This document shows, one piece after another, positions 9,381 to 18,465 of a stretch of 64,000 nucleotides of DNA. A program made the position numbers and the translations under genes. Positions within the stretch are counted from its first letter, which is position 1, and every line of letters begins with the position of its first letter. Source of the stretch: Phaeobacter sp. A36a-5a (GTDB taxonomy: Bacteria; Pseudomonadota; Alphaproteobacteria; Rhodobacterales; Rhodobacteraceae). Below the pieces are notes generated by a model. That model was not told the origin of the DNA. It searched no databases and saw only the letters and a program-made list of their open reading frames with translations. The stretch is from contig NZ_JBBLYU010000001.1 in NCBI RefSeq assembly GCF_037911135.1, positions 1,116,001-1,180,000 on the forward strand. The letters run 5' to 3'.

Positions 9381-9875
9381 TTACTCGATGATGACCAGCG
9401 GCGTTCCGAATTCGACCGCTGCGCCGTCTTCGACGAGGATACGCTTGATGGTGCCGGCCTTCGGGGCCGGGATGTGGTTCATGGTCTTCATGGCTTCGAC
9501 GATCAAGAGGGTATCGCCCTCGGCCACCTGATCGCCAACTTTTACAAAGGTCGGCGCGCCCGGTTCGGGCTGGGTGTAGACGGTCCCGACCATCGGCGAG
9601 GGAACGGCGCCGGGGTGGCTGGCGGGATCCTCTGCGGCGGCGGGGGCTGCGGCAGGGGCGGCGGCCGCCGGGGCAGCTGCCGCGGCCACCGGGGCCGGTG
9701 CGGCATAAGCCTGTACAGGGGCCGCGGCCATGGTCTGGCGGGATACGCGCACGTTCAGGCTGTCGTCTTCGCCGTAGTCACGTTTGACCTGCAATTCGGT
9801 CAGATCATTGTCGCGCAGCAGTTCCGCCAGCGCTTTGATGAAGGATACGTCTGCTTCGTGGGTCTTATTTGTCAT
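9381..9875 (-). CDS. accB: Acetyl-CoA carboxylase biotin carboxyl carrier protein
   Basis: 164 residues. A helical N-terminal region is followed by a flexible Ala/Pro linker (about residues 50-85, nearly all Ala, Pro and Val) and the biotinyl domain. The biotinylated lysine is in EAMKTMNHI, with [27 protein letters not shown] ahead of it. It carries carboxybiotin between AccC and the AccAD transferase. First gene of the accB-accC unit. Confidence 0.96.
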   Translation of the reverse strand: MTNKTHEADVSFIKALAELLRDNDLTELQVKRDYGEDDSLNVRVSRQTMAAAPVQAYAAPAPVAAAAAPAAAAPAAAPAAAEDPASHPGAVPSPMVGTVYTQPEPGAPTFVKVGDQVAEGDTLLIVEAMKTMNHIPAPKAGTIKRILVEDGAAVEFGTPLVIIE

Positions 9876-10035
9876 TGTTGTCCTCAGCCGGTTCCGACAG
9901 GCCCGCAGATCCCTACGGGCATAAGAATTGAAGGCGCTTATAGGGTATGCTTTACCACAAGGAAAGCGCTGACAAGATAGCCGCTAACATGAGCGCCATT
10001 GGCAGGATTTGCAATCTTGTCGCGCAGATCAGAGC

Positions 10036-10572
10036 TCAGAGCGGCATTCCGGTCAGTTTTGCCACCAGTTCCGGCAGCTTGCGGGCGGAGAATTTGACCA
10101 GGAGATGGGCGCGATGGGTTTCTATCGTGCGATACGAAAGGTTCAGTTCCGCACCGATTTCCTTGGCCGACAGCCCGCGACAGGTAAGGATCGCCACATC
10201 CCGCTCGCGCGGGGTGAGGCTGACCACCGGTCGGTCGTCTGAAATATCGGCAAAGCTCCAGACACCGCTGCGAAAATGCTGCTCCGGTGTCAGCGACCGC
10301 CCGCGCACCCGGCACCAGAACAGATCGCCGTTGCGACGGCGCATGATCCGTTCGTCGTTATAGTGGCCGGATTGCGCATCCGCCTGTTGCAGCCGATCTC
10401 CAATCCGCTGGAAGTCTTCCTGACTGGGGTAAAGCTCGGCGATGGGCAGGCCGACATAACTGGCGCTGGCGCCGCCAAAGGTTTCGGCGAACTGCCGGTT
10501 GCAGCGCTGGATCACCCGTTTGTCAAGCAAAGCCAGCCCCACCGGGGCAAATTCAAAGGCGAGATCGGTCAT
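10036..10572 (-). CDS. PAS domain LuxR-type transcriptional regulator
   Basis: 178 residues. The N-terminal ~110 residues form a PAS fold (FAPVGLALLDKRVIQRCNRQFAETFGG ... YVGLPIAELYPSQEDFQRIGDRL ... IMRRRNGDLFWCRVRGRSL). The C-terminus is a LuxR/GerE helix-turn-helix: LTPRERDVAILTCRGLSAKEIGAELNLSYRTIETHRAHLLVKF. The architecture indicates a one-component sensor/regulator. It reads in the same direction as accB but is 160 bases upstream of it, so a functional link to accBC is not shown. Confidence 0.85.
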   Translation of the reverse strand: MTDLAFEFAPVGLALLDKRVIQRCNRQFAETFGGASASYVGLPIAELYPSQEDFQRIGDRLQQADAQSGHYNDERIMRRRNGDLFWCRVRGRSLTPEQHFRSGVWSFADISDDRPVVSLTPRERDVAILTCRGLSAKEIGAELNLSYRTIETHRAHLLVKFSARKLPELVAKLTGMPL

Positions 10573-10692
10573 GCGGGCAGATAACCGCTGTTATTGTGCA
10601 AAGCAAAGCGAATTCCGTCGGATAGGCGCCAGTGCCGATCTGTCTCGTGGTGGCAGGCCTTCATTGTCCGGGATTCCGCGCGGATGCGGCAC

Positions 10693-10725
10693 CAAAAAAA
10701 AGGGCTGATGCACTGGCATCAGCCC
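10693..10725 (-). terminator. Rho-independent terminator of the liv-type operon
   Basis: GGGCTGATGC and GCATCAGCCC make a perfect 10-bp stem with a 4-base loop; on the minus strand it is followed by eight T. It lies 50 bases beyond the livF stop. Confidence 0.92.
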
Positions 10726-10775
10726 CAAGGTGCCAAGGTCGGCCATTCGTACCGACCCGACGGGGAGTGTTTGGA

Positions 10776-11531
10776 TCAGATGGCCAGATATTCGGCGCGC
10801 AGTTCCTCGTTTTCCAGAACCTCGGCCGCTGAGCCATCAAAGACGATGCCGCCGGTGTCGAGGATCACCGCGCGGTCGGCCAGTTCCAGGGCGCGCACCG
10901 CGTTCTGTTCGACGATGACGGTGGTGATGCCCTGCTGTTTGATGTGGATGAGGGTCTTTTCGATCTCATCGACGATCACGGGGGCCAGACCTTCATAGGG
11001 TTCGTCGAGCAGCAGCACCTTGATGTCACGGGCCAGCGCGCGGGCGATGGCCAGCATCTGCTGCTCCCCACCGGAGAGGGTCACGCCCTCTTGCTTGCGC
11101 CGCTCGCCAAGACGCGGGAACAGTTCATATAGACGTTCGATCGACCAGCCGATGGGCGGGGCAATCTGGGCCAGCTGCAGGTTTTCCTCAACCGTCAGGC
11201 CGGGGATGATGCGGCGATCTTCCGGCACCAGACCCAGGCCCGCCGCCGAAGCCTCATGCGAGGACATCGTGTGCAGCGGCTGATGATCGAGCCAGATTTC
11301 ACCCTTGGTCACCATCGGTGAACCCGTGCGCGCGATGGAACGCAGGGTCGAAGTCTTGCCAGCGCCGTTGCGACCCAGAAGCGCCAGGATCTCACCTTCA
11401 TGCACATTGAAGGAAATGCCCTGAACGATGTAGCTCTCGCCGTAATAGGCGTGCATGTCCCAGACCGAGAGAAAGGCCGGGGCCGTGGTGGCGTGGTTGG
11501 CGTGTTTGGAAAAGTCGGGTTTGACGTTCAT
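10776..11531 (-). CDS. livF: Branched-chain amino acid-type ABC transporter ATP-binding protein (LivF-like)
   Basis: 251 residues. Walker A GRNGAGKTS, signature LSGGEQQMLAIARAL, Walker B KVLLLDEPYEGLAP and switch His region (here TVIVEQN). The EQN after Walker B-distal strand and the VPEDRRIIPGLTVEENL Q-loop variant are typical of LivF. It energises import together with the LivG-like ATPase encoded 11 bases upstream. Last gene of the five-gene transporter operon. Confidence 0.93.
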   Translation of the reverse strand: MNVKPDFSKHANHATTAPAFLSVWDMHAYYGESYIVQGISFNVHEGEILALLGRNGAGKTSTLRSIARTGSPMVTKGEIWLDHQPLHTMSSHEASAAGLGLVPEDRRIIPGLTVEENLQLAQIAPPIGWSIERLYELFPRLGERRKQEGVTLSGGEQQMLAIARALARDIKVLLLDEPYEGLAPVIVDEIEKTLIHIKQQGITTVIVEQNAVRALELADRAVILDTGGIVFDGSAAEVLENEELRAEYLAI

Positions 11532-11542
11532 CTGTGATCTCC

Positions 11543-12298
11543 TTACGCCGACTCGCCGAGGTAGGCTTCGCGCACCTTCGGGTTGCCTTTGATGTTTTGC
11601 GGATCATCCTCCACCAGTGGTTTACCCTGCGCCAGCACGGTGATCCGGTCCGCCAGCGAGAATACGACGTGCATGTCGTGTTCGATGATCGCGATGGTGA
11701 TGTCGCGCTCGGACTTGATCTGTTTCAGCAGATCAATGGTGTTGTTGGTATCGGCCCGCGCCATGCCCGCTGTGGGTTCGTCCAGCAACAGGAGGCGCGG
11801 TTCTTGTGACAGACACATGCCAATCTCAAGCCGTCGCTTATCCCCGCGTGACATGGAGGCCGCGTTCATGTGCCGTTTGTCGGCCATGTTCATCTCCTCC
11901 AGCATATGCTCTGCCTTTTCCAGAATGTCGCGCTGGCTGGAGACGGCGCTGATCGCATTCATCTCAAAGGCGCCGTCGCGTTTGGCAAAGCAGGGGATCA
12001 TCATGTTCTCCAGCACCGAGAGGTCGCCAAAGATCTCTGGCGTCTGGAAGACGCGGGAAATGCCCATCTGGTTGATCTCATAGGGCGCGCGGCCCAGAAC
12101 GGATTTGCCGTCAAACATCACCGACCCTGTATCCGGGATCAGTTTGCCCACCAGGCAGTTCAGAAGGGTCGATTTGCCTGCACCATTGGGGCCGATGATG
12201 GCATGGACCGTGTTTTCGCGCACGCTGAGGTTCACCTCTGACAGCGCCTGAAGGCCGCCGAACCGTTTGCCTACGTTTTTGACTTCAAGGATACCCAT
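11543..12298 (-). CDS. livG: Branched-chain amino acid-type ABC transporter ATP-binding protein (LivG-like)
   Basis: 251 residues. Walker A GPNGAGKST, Q-loop VFQTPEIF, signature region SRGDKRRLEIGMCL (divergent from LSGGQ, as commonly seen in LivG relatives of this HAAT subgroup) and Walker B RLLLLDEPTAGM, followed by IAIIEHDMHVVFSLADR. Pairs with the LivF-like ATPase. The divergent SRGD instead of SGG signature is worth noting but the other nucleotide-binding motifs are intact. Confidence 0.92.
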   Translation of the reverse strand: MGILEVKNVGKRFGGLQALSEVNLSVRENTVHAIIGPNGAGKSTLLNCLVGKLIPDTGSVMFDGKSVLGRAPYEINQMGISRVFQTPEIFGDLSVLENMMIPCFAKRDGAFEMNAISAVSSQRDILEKAEHMLEEMNMADKRHMNAASMSRGDKRRLEIGMCLSQEPRLLLLDEPTAGMARADTNNTIDLLKQIKSERDITIAIIEHDMHVVFSLADRITVLAQGKPLVEDDPQNIKGNPKVREAYLGESA

Positions 12299-12310
12299 TG
12301 GTCTTGCTCC

Positions 12311-13513
12311 TTATTCCGCAGGTTCAGTTTTGCCCGAGGGGCTGTCTTTTTCGTGTTTGCGCCCCTGGATCCAGCCGCGCAGCTTCTGTCCGCCTTCGAC
12401 CAGGCCACCGGGCAGGAAGATCACAACCAGCATGAACAGGATGCCCAGCGTCAGGTGCCAGCCCTTGCCGATGAAGGGGTGGACGATGAAGACCATCGCA
12501 TCCTCGATCCCGTCGGGCATGAAGCTGAACCAGCTGTGCAGGACGTTGTCGTTGATCTTGGAGAAGATGTTCTCGAAGTATTTGATGAACCCTGCGCCCA
12601 GAACTGGCCCGATCAGGGTGCCTGCTCCGCCGAGGATTGTCATCAGAACCACTTCACCAGAGGCGGTCCACTGCATCCGTTCGGCGCCTGCCAGCGGGTC
12701 CATTGAGGCCATCAGGCCGCCAGCGAGACCGGCATACATGCCCGAGATCACAAAGGCAGCCAGCGTGTAGGGTCGGGTGTTCAGGCCGGTGTAGTTCATC
12801 CGCTGCTGGTTCGATTTCACCGCCTTCAGCATCAGACCAAAGGGCGAGCGGAAGATACGGATCGACAGGTAGAATGCGGCCAGCAGGATCAGTGCGCAGA
12901 GGTAGTAGCCCGCGTTGAACTGGAAGGCCCACGGACCCACGACCATCTCGAAGGTCGAGCGCATCTCCAGGCCAAAGAGGCTGGTCACCGGGATCGAGCC
13001 ATCAGCGGTCGCCGACACGCCCAGAATGCGCGGGTCATCCAGCGTCAGCTGCAGGCCGGTCTCGCCATTGGTGATTGGGGTCAGCACCGAATAGGCCAGA
13101 TTGAAGGACATCTGCGCGAATGCCAGCGTCAGGATCGAGAAGTAGATGCCGGAGCGGCGCAGGCTGACATAGCCGATCACCAGTGCAAACAGACCCGCGA
13201 CGATCACCGACAGCGCGATGGCCGGAACCACGTTCATGCTGAGCAGCTTGAACATCCAGACCGCTGAATAGGATCCCACACCAAGGAAGGCGGCATGACC
13301 AAAGGACAGGTAGCCGGTGAGGCCAAAGAGAATGTTGAAGCCGATGGCAAAGATCCCGAAGATCACAAACCGCTGCATCAGGTCCGGGTAGCCCGCGTTG
13401 AACTGCGCCAGGGCGCTGCCAGTCGGGAAGGGGTTCAGGATGAACGGTGCAAACAGGGTCAGGATGGCAACGACCAGCAGCAGCGTCTTGTCTTTTTTGT
13501 TGAGTGCGAACAT
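12311..13513 (-). CDS. livM: Branched-chain amino acid-type ABC transporter permease (LivM-like)
   Basis: 400 residues, longer than typical E. coli-type LivM by a C-terminal extension and a periplasmic insert (about residues 150-190). Multiple hydrophobic segments; LivM hallmarks include [35 protein letters not shown], and [16 protein letters not shown]. The charged C-terminal tail (about 25 residues, many K/E/P) is cytoplasmic. Forms the inner-membrane channel with the LivH-like permease encoded just upstream (4-base gap). Confidence 0.92.
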   Translation of the reverse strand: MFALNKKDKTLLLVVAILTLFAPFILNPFPTGSALAQFNAGYPDLMQRFVIFGIFAIGFNILFGLTGYLSFGHAAFLGVGSYSAVWMFKLLSMNVVPAIALSVIVAGLFALVIGYVSLRRSGIYFSILTLAFAQMSFNLAYSVLTPITNGETGLQLTLDDPRILGVSATADGSIPVTSLFGLEMRSTFEMVVGPWAFQFNAGYYLCALILLAAFYLSIRIFRSPFGLMLKAVKSNQQRMNYTGLNTRPYTLAAFVISGMYAGLAGGLMASMDPLAGAERMQWTASGEVVLMTILGGAGTLIGPVLGAGFIKYFENIFSKINDNVLHSWFSFMPDGIEDAMVFIVHPFIGKGWHLTLGILFMLVVIFLPGGLVEGGQKLRGWIQGRKHEKDSPSGKTEPAE

Positions 13514-13517
13514 GTGC

Positions 13518-14549
13518 TTAGTCCTCCATCACACCTTTGCGGCCCATCAGGCCTCGAGGGCGGGTGAGCAGAATGATGATTGCGACCACATAGATGATGA
13601 TCTGGTCGATACCGGGGATCAGGGATTTAATTTCATTCATCGAGGCGAAGCTTTCGAGCACGCCAAGAAGGAACCCTGCAAGCACGGCGCCGGGCAGCGA
13701 TCCCATACCTCCGACAACCACCACCACAAAGCTCAGCACCAGGAAATCCATACCCATGTGGTAGTTGGGGGAGTTGATCGGTGTGTACATAACGCCGGCC
13801 AGTCCCGCGACGGCGGCCGCGATGCCGAACATGATGGTGAAGCGGCGGTCGATATTGATCCCCAGCAGCCCGACGGTTTCGCGGTCGGCCATACCGGCGC
13901 GCACCACCATGCCGAATGTGGTAAACTGCAGGAAGGAGAAGATGCCGCCGATGATCACAAGGGCAAAGCCGAAATAGACCACGCGCCAGACCGGATAGAT
14001 GATGTCGAGGCCGATGATCGCACCCAGATTGATCACGCCGTTCAGCGCATCGGGCGCAGGCGTCTGGATCGGGTTGGCGCCGTAGAAATATTTCACCACC
14101 TCTTGCAACACGATGGCGAGGCCAAAGGTCACCAGAATCTGATCCGCATGGGGGCGCTTGTAGAAATGCTTGATCAGCCCGCGTTCCATCACATAGCCAA
14201 CCGTAATCATGATCGGGATGGCAAATAGGATCGCCAACGGCACGGCCCAGTCGACGATGGCACCGCCCACCTCGGGGCCGAACCAACTCTCCACATAGGG
14301 GGTTTTCACCTTGAGCGGATTGCCCAGAAAATCCTTCTGGGTTTCATCCACGGTTTCAAAGCTGAGGCTCAGGACGCGTTGCACGGTGACCGCACAGAAC
14401 GCGCCGATCATGAACAGCGCCCCATGGGCAAAGTTCACCACGCCGAGCGTGCCAAAGATGAGTGTCAGACCCAGCGCGATCAGCGCATAGGCCGAGCCCT
14501 TGTCGAGCCCGTTCAAGATTTGCAATAGGATTGCGTCCATTGTCCCCAC
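13518..14549 (-). CDS. livH: Branched-chain amino acid-type ABC transporter permease (LivH-like)
   Basis: 343 residues. About nine membrane segments. LivH features: [38 protein letters not shown] at the N-terminus and [26 protein letters not shown] near the C-terminus. An extra ~40-residue loop (around 50-90, containing [19 protein letters not shown]) separates the first membrane segments. Partner of the LivM-like permease. A binding-protein gene lies 146 bases upstream. Confidence 0.92.
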   Translation of the reverse strand: MGTMDAILLQILNGLDKGSAYALIALGLTLIFGTLGVVNFAHGALFMIGAFCAVTVQRVLSLSFETVDETQKDFLGNPLKVKTPYVESWFGPEVGGAIVDWAVPLAILFAIPIMITVGYVMERGLIKHFYKRPHADQILVTFGLAIVLQEVVKYFYGANPIQTPAPDALNGVINLGAIIGLDIIYPVWRVVYFGFALVIIGGIFSFLQFTTFGMVVRAGMADRETVGLLGINIDRRFTIMFGIAAAVAGLAGVMYTPINSPNYHMGMDFLVLSFVVVVVGGMGSLPGAVLAGFLLGVLESFASMNEIKSLIPGIDQIIIYVVAIIILLTRPRGLMGRKGVMED

Positions 14550-14652
14550 CTTCGGTTGGTCCGTCTGGAATTGGCATAAGTCGGCTGTTCAGCGCCGCTG
14601 GCGCTGGTCCTGTCGTCTAGACATGTCGGGCAGGGTCAAGCCGGGAGAGTGA

Positions 14653-14684
14653 CGGGACGGGCACCGTTGAGAGTGCCCGCCCCG
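14653..14684 (-). terminator. Stem-loop between binding-protein gene and livH
   Basis: GGGCAC and GTGCCC with flanking partly paired C/G runs form a strong hairpin in the gap between the substrate-binding protein and permease genes. There is no U-run, so it more likely protects the 3' end of the highly needed binding-protein message or partly attenuates read-through than terminates fully. Confidence 0.5.
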
Positions 14685-14694
14685 GTTATCGCGA

Positions 14695-16041
14695 TCAGGC
14701 GCCGCTGTTGCAGGTGCCAAGGGCACCGCCTGCAAACATCGGGTGATCCGGCGGGTAAGTCACCTGCGCTGCCGGGGTCACTTCGACCACTTCAAGCAGG
14801 TCGAACTCCGAGGTCGGGTTTTCCTTGCCGCGCACAACCAGAACGTCCTTGAAGCACTGGTGGTCTTCGGCGCGATAGAGCGTCTTGCCGTTGCCCAGAC
14901 CGTCGAATTCGAACCCTTCGAGGGCTTCGACAACCGCACAGGGGTTGAACGAACCCGCGCGTTCCACCGCATCTGCATATAGCAGGGTCTGACAGTAGAC
15001 GGTATGCGCGGCCTGGCTGGGCGGGAAGCCATACTTGGACCCGAAGGAACGTACGAATGCCTGCGAGCCTTCGTCCTGCAGCGACCAATGCCAGTTGGTG
15101 GAGCCGTGGATGCCCTTCACGTTCTCGCCCGCACCTTTCGCCATCAGACGCGAATAGAGCGGTACGACAATCTCGAAGTTCTTGCCGTTTACAACCTTTT
15201 CACGCAGGCCGAACTGAACCGCGTTGGTCAGCGAGTTCACCATGTTGCCGCCATAGTGGTTCAGCACCAGCACATCCGCGCCGGAGTTCAGAACCGGGGC
15301 GATGTAGGACGAGAAGTCGGTTGCAGCCAGCGGCGTGCGCACCTTGTTCACGGTGTTCCAGCCCAGGGCCTCGGTGGCGGCGGCGATGGATTCTTCCTGG
15401 GTCCAGCCCCAGGTGTAATCCGCCGTCAGGTGATAGGCGTTCCGGTCAGTGCCGTAGAGGTTCTTCAGCACCGGCGCCAGGGCAGCGCCGGACATGTAAC
15501 CGTTGAAGAAGTGACGGAAGCCGTTGGCTTTCTTGTCTTTACCAGTGGTGTCGTTGGAGTGGGTGAGACCCGCCATGAAGATCACGCCGGCCTCCTGGCA
15601 GAGACCCTGCACGGCAATCGCAACACCGGAGGACGAGCCACCGGTGATCATTACGGCACCGTCCTTTTCGATCATCGACTTGGCGGAGGCACGGGCGGCG
15701 TCAGATTTCGTCTGAGTGTCGCCGGTGACGTATTTGACTTCTTTGCCCAGGATACCGTTGCCCTGTAGCGACTTGGACGAGAAGGTGTTCATCATGCCGC
15801 CGTCGCCGCCGCCATTCAGATGTTCGACCGCCAGCTTGTAGGCGCGCAGCTCGTCCGCGCCTTCGTCGGCATAGGGGCCTGTTTGCGGAACGTTGAAGCC
15901 CAGCGTCACGCTGCTGCCGGTCGGTTCGTTGGTAAACGCCGCAGCAGACGATGCGGTAAAGATTGTCGGAAGCGCAACGCCGGCACCTGCCAGGGCGCCG
16001 GTCTTCAGGACTCCGCGACGTGATACGTCAGTCTTGGACAT
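14695..16041 (-). CDS. ABC transporter substrate-binding protein (Peripla_BP_6), Tat-exported
   Basis: 448 residues from ATG 16041, which has GGGAGG five bases ahead. The N-terminus SRRGVLKTGALAGAGVALP is a twin-arginine signal, so the protein is exported folded. The mature part is a type I periplasmic binding fold: VTLGFNVPQTGPYADEGADELRAYKLAVEHLNGGG, ITGGSSSGVAIAVQGLCQEAGVIFMAG, NSGADVLVLNHYGGNMVNSL. Encoded with livHMGF it completes a HAAT-type importer. The ligand is unknown; candidates are branched-chain amino acids, amides or short-chain carboxylates. The neighbouring divergent ScfR-type regulator gives a weak hint of acyl or carboxylate metabolism. Confidence 0.9.
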   Translation of the reverse strand: MSKTDVSRRGVLKTGALAGAGVALPTIFTASSAAAFTNEPTGSSVTLGFNVPQTGPYADEGADELRAYKLAVEHLNGGGDGGMMNTFSSKSLQGNGILGKEVKYVTGDTQTKSDAARASAKSMIEKDGAVMITGGSSSGVAIAVQGLCQEAGVIFMAGLTHSNDTTGKDKKANGFRHFFNGYMSGAALAPVLKNLYGTDRNAYHLTADYTWGWTQEESIAAATEALGWNTVNKVRTPLAATDFSSYIAPVLNSGADVLVLNHYGGNMVNSLTNAVQFGLREKVVNGKNFEIVVPLYSRLMAKGAGENVKGIHGSTNWHWSLQDEGSQAFVRSFGSKYGFPPSQAAHTVYCQTLLYADAVERAGSFNPCAVVEALEGFEFDGLGNGKTLYRAEDHQCFKDVLVVRGKENPTSEFDLLEVVEVTPAAQVTYPPDHPMFAGGALGTCNSGA

Positions 16042-16147
16042 GTAATCCTCCCATTTGTGTAATGACGACAACAGCTCCTCACTTCCGCTGGCGCCCGCAC
16101 GTTTTCGTGCAAAATCAGTATGGGCGCGGCTTGTAAAATTGCGCAAT

Positions 16148-16243
16148 AAAACCCTTGAAATGCAGGTTTATTCTGTAAAGAAATGAACAGGTGTTAAGGA
16201 TTTTTTGTAAAGAAACTTATGTTGCGTTGCAGAAAACCCTTGA
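16148..16243 (+). promoter_or_regulatory. Two pairs of direct repeats in the scfR / binding-protein divergent promoter region
   Basis: AAAACCCTTGA occurs at 16148-16158 and 16233-16243. Between them TGTAAAGAAA occurs at 16174-16183 and 16206-16215, exactly 32 bases apart (three helical turns). The region is AT-rich compared with its surroundings and separates two divergent genes. Repeated elements on one face of the helix suggest an operator, possibly for the ScfR-type regulator; the assignment is inference. Confidence 0.45.
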
Positions 16244-16273
16244 TCCACCGTGTTTTTGAGAGGGGGCATTGCC

Positions 16274-17587
16274 ATGGGCCGTGACACGCTGACAGGAAGC
16301 CGTATCCGGGAGAGGCGCTTGATGTTGGGACTGCGTCAGGCGGAGCTGGCCCGGCTGGTCGATATCTCGGCCTCCTATTTGAACCTGATTGAACACAATC
16401 GCCGCAGAATCGGCGGTAAGCTGCTGGTGGATCTTGCACGGGTGCTGGCGGTTGAACCCTCCATGCTGACCGAAGGGGCAGAGGTGGCGTTGCTGGCGAC
16501 CCTGCGGGAGGCGGCGGCTGATCTCACCCGACCTGTGGCCGAACTGGACCGGGTAGACGAATTTGCGGGCCGCTTTCCCGGCTGGGCCGAGGTTCTGGCC
16601 CAGGGCCGACTGCGGATTGCCAGCTTGGAACGGACGGTCCAGACGTTGTCGGACCGGCTGACACATGATCCTCAGCTGGCGGCTTCGCTACATGAGGTGC
16701 TGTCTACCGCTGCCGCCATCCGGTCGACTGCCTCGATCCTCGCCGAAACCGGCGAGCTGGAGGCCGAATGGCGGGATCGGTTCCACAAGAACCTCAACGA
16801 GGATTCCCGGCGTCTGGCCGAGAGCAGCCGCGCGCTGGTTAATTTTCTTGATGAGAGCAACACATCGGTCGAACGGCGGGGGATGCCCCAGGAAGAGGCG
16901 GAGCAGTTCTTTGCCGCTCATGAGCACCACTTCGTGGAACTGGAAGTTGCGGATGTGGCCGCCCGCCCCGGGCTGATCGAGGCGCTGCTGTCGCAGGCCG
17001 ATGAGCTGGTCAGCGCCGCCGGAACCGCCATTGCCCGCGCCGGGCTGCTGCAATATTGCGCCGATGCCGAGGCGATGCCGCTGACAGATTTGGCCGAGCG
17101 GCTTGCCCGCGATGGCGTGGCCCCCGTCGCCCTGGCGCGTGCGTTCGACTGTGACCTGCCGACGGTGCTGCGGCGGCTTGGGGCCTTGCCGCCTGAAGTT
17201 CTGGGGCAGGAGGCAGGGCTGGTGATCTGCGATGCCTCGGGGTCGATCCTGTTCCGCAAGCCTGTGACCGGGTTCGCCCTGCCGCGTTTTGGAGCCTCCT
17301 GTCCGCTCTGGCCGCTTTACACGGCGCTGTCGCGGCCGCAGGAACCCGTGCGCCGCGATGTGGTGCAACAGGGGCGCAATGCAGTCGGGTTTGATTGTCT
17401 GGCGGTTTCCTGGCCGCATCAGCGACCGGATTTCGACAGCGATCCGTTGTATCATGCTGTGATGCTGATCCTGCCCAAGCGTGACGTGGCCGAGACCGCT
17501 CAGCCGGTCGGCGCGAGCTGCCGGATCTGTTCGCGCCGCGACTGTGTGGCGCGGCGCGAGCCGTCGATCCTGAAGGAAGAGTTTTGA
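16274..17587 (+). CDS. ScfR-family transcriptional regulator (HTH plus short-chain fatty acyl domain)
   Basis: 437 residues from ATG 16274 (GAGAGGGGG eight bases before; a GTG at 16250 is less likely). N-terminal XRE-type helix-turn-helix: RLMLGLRQAELARLVDISASYLNLIEHNRRRIGGKLLVDLARVL. The rest matches the RamB/PrpR/PccR type of short-chain acyl regulator, ending in the cysteine cluster SCRICSRRDCVARREPSI. Members control glyoxylate, propionyl-CoA or acetate metabolism and respond to acyl-CoAs. Lies divergent from the liv-type operon and 100 bases ahead of the receiver/kinase genes, so it may regulate either side. Confidence 0.87.
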   Translation: MGRDTLTGSRIRERRLMLGLRQAELARLVDISASYLNLIEHNRRRIGGKLLVDLARVLAVEPSMLTEGAEVALLATLREAAADLTRPVAELDRVDEFAGRFPGWAEVLAQGRLRIASLERTVQTLSDRLTHDPQLAASLHEVLSTAAAIRSTASILAETGELEAEWRDRFHKNLNEDSRRLAESSRALVNFLDESNTSVERRGMPQEEAEQFFAAHEHHFVELEVADVAARPGLIEALLSQADELVSAAGTAIARAGLLQYCADAEAMPLTDLAERLARDGVAPVALARAFDCDLPTVLRRLGALPPEVLGQEAGLVICDASGSILFRKPVTGFALPRFGASCPLWPLYTALSRPQEPVRRDVVQQGRNAVGFDCLAVSWPHQRPDFDSDPLYHAVMLILPKRDVAETAQPVGASCRICSRRDCVARREPSILKEEF

Positions 17588-17686
17588 CAGCGGCGCAAGC
17601 GCAGCGCTACTGTTGCGCCAGGGACGGAGGCGCCTGGGGGCAATGACCCCGCGAAGGTTCGGGCGTAGGGGAGGACTATCCACACA

Positions 17687-18133
17687 ATGGGCAGGCATGT
17701 TGTTCTGGTCGAAGACGAGCCGAATATCACCGAAGCAATCCGGTTTCTGCTGACCCGCGACGGCTGGCAGGTGGACAGCCATGCCGATGGCAGTGATGCG
17801 GTAGAGGTGATCTGTGCAGCCAAGCCGGATCTGGTGATCCTGGATCTGATGTTGCCGGGCAAAAGCGGCCTGGAGATCATCCGCGAGCTGCGCGAGAGCG
17901 CGCGATTGCCGGGGTTGCCGGTGCTGATGCTGACCGCAAGGGGGCAGCTGCGCGACCGGGAGATGGCCGAACAGGCCGGAGTTACGCGGTTCATGACCAA
18001 ACCGTTTTCCAACAATGAGGTGCTGACCGCTGTGCGGGATCTGCACGCGCAGGCTGCCCAGAACCGGGCCAAACTGTCTGATGCGGCGGCTGCCGCCGCG
18101 GCCGATCTGGCCGAACAGGCCCGCCAGGGATGA
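17687..18133 (+). CDS. Receiver-only response regulator
   Basis: 148 residues. A single REC domain: acidic pocket VLVEDEP, phospho-acceptor Asp53 in LVILDLMLPG, Thr in LMLTARG and Lys in FMTKPFSN. After residue ~115 there is only a short Ala-rich helix (AQNRAKLSDAAAAAAADLAEQARQG), so no DNA-binding output. It must act by protein contact or as a phosphorelay step. Its stop overlaps the next start (ATGA at 18130), and the symporter-kinase follows one gene later, the obvious phosphodonor. In CrbS/CrbR systems the partner has a LuxR-type DNA-binding domain; here that is missing. Confidence 0.9.
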   Translation: MGRHVVLVEDEPNITEAIRFLLTRDGWQVDSHADGSDAVEVICAAKPDLVILDLMLPGKSGLEIIRELRESARLPGLPVLMLTARGQLRDREMAEQAGVTRFMTKPFSNNEVLTAVRDLHAQAAQNRAKLSDAAAAAAADLAEQARQG

Positions 18134-18465
18134 TCCGTGGCGACGGGGCCGAAGGCGAGGGTGAAACCGCGGCGCCGTTTGTCGAGCGCAAGACCTACCG
18201 CCGCCGTCGCCTGATGGATGTCGCACGATTCTTGCCAGTGCTCGGTGCGCTGCTGTTTGCGGTTCCGCTGATGTGGCCTGACCGTGATCCCTATCCAGCC
18301 CCCGACACGGTGTCGGGTATGCCCCTGTCGCGGGCGATGATTTATATCCTGGTGGTCTGGGCGGGGCTGATCCTGGCCAGCTTCGGCTTTGCACTGGCGG
18401 TGCGCCGCTGGGCGGAACATTGGACAGAGGGTGGCGAGCCGCGCCGGGGCGGGGACGCAGATTGA
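18130..18465 (+). CDS. Small two-segment membrane protein of the symporter-kinase operon
   Basis: 111 residues, start overlapping the receiver gene stop and stop overlapping the kinase start (TGATG at 18463-18467). Two membrane spans: about residues 32-49 (ARFLPVLGALLFAVPLMW) and 68-90 (MIYILVVWAGLILASFGFALAV), joined by a short loop DRDPYPAPDTVSGMPLS. N-terminus charged and Arg-rich. No domain is recognised. Double translational coupling implies it is made in step with the receiver and the kinase, possibly as an accessory subunit like the small partner proteins encoded before actP-type symporters. Confidence 0.72.
   Translation: MIRGDGAEGEGETAAPFVERKTYRRRRLMDVARFLPVLGALLFAVPLMWPDRDPYPAPDTVSGMPLSRAMIYILVVWAGLILASFGFALAVRRWAEHWTEGGEPRRGGDAD

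Noticed and set aside
8061-9980. 639-codon open frame on the plus strand opposite accC-accB
   Set aside because: It is the reverse reading of two certain genes, low in hydrophobic order, with no domain resemblance.
13398-14228. 276-codon frame on the plus strand opposite livM-livH
   Set aside because: Antisense to two permease genes and extremely His/Asp rich, as expected from the reverse of membrane-protein codons.
10776-16041. Urea transporter UrtABCDE
   Set aside because: The binding protein and permease insertions do not match Urt patterns that I can recognise, and there are no urease genes in the window; a general HAAT-type importer is the safer call.
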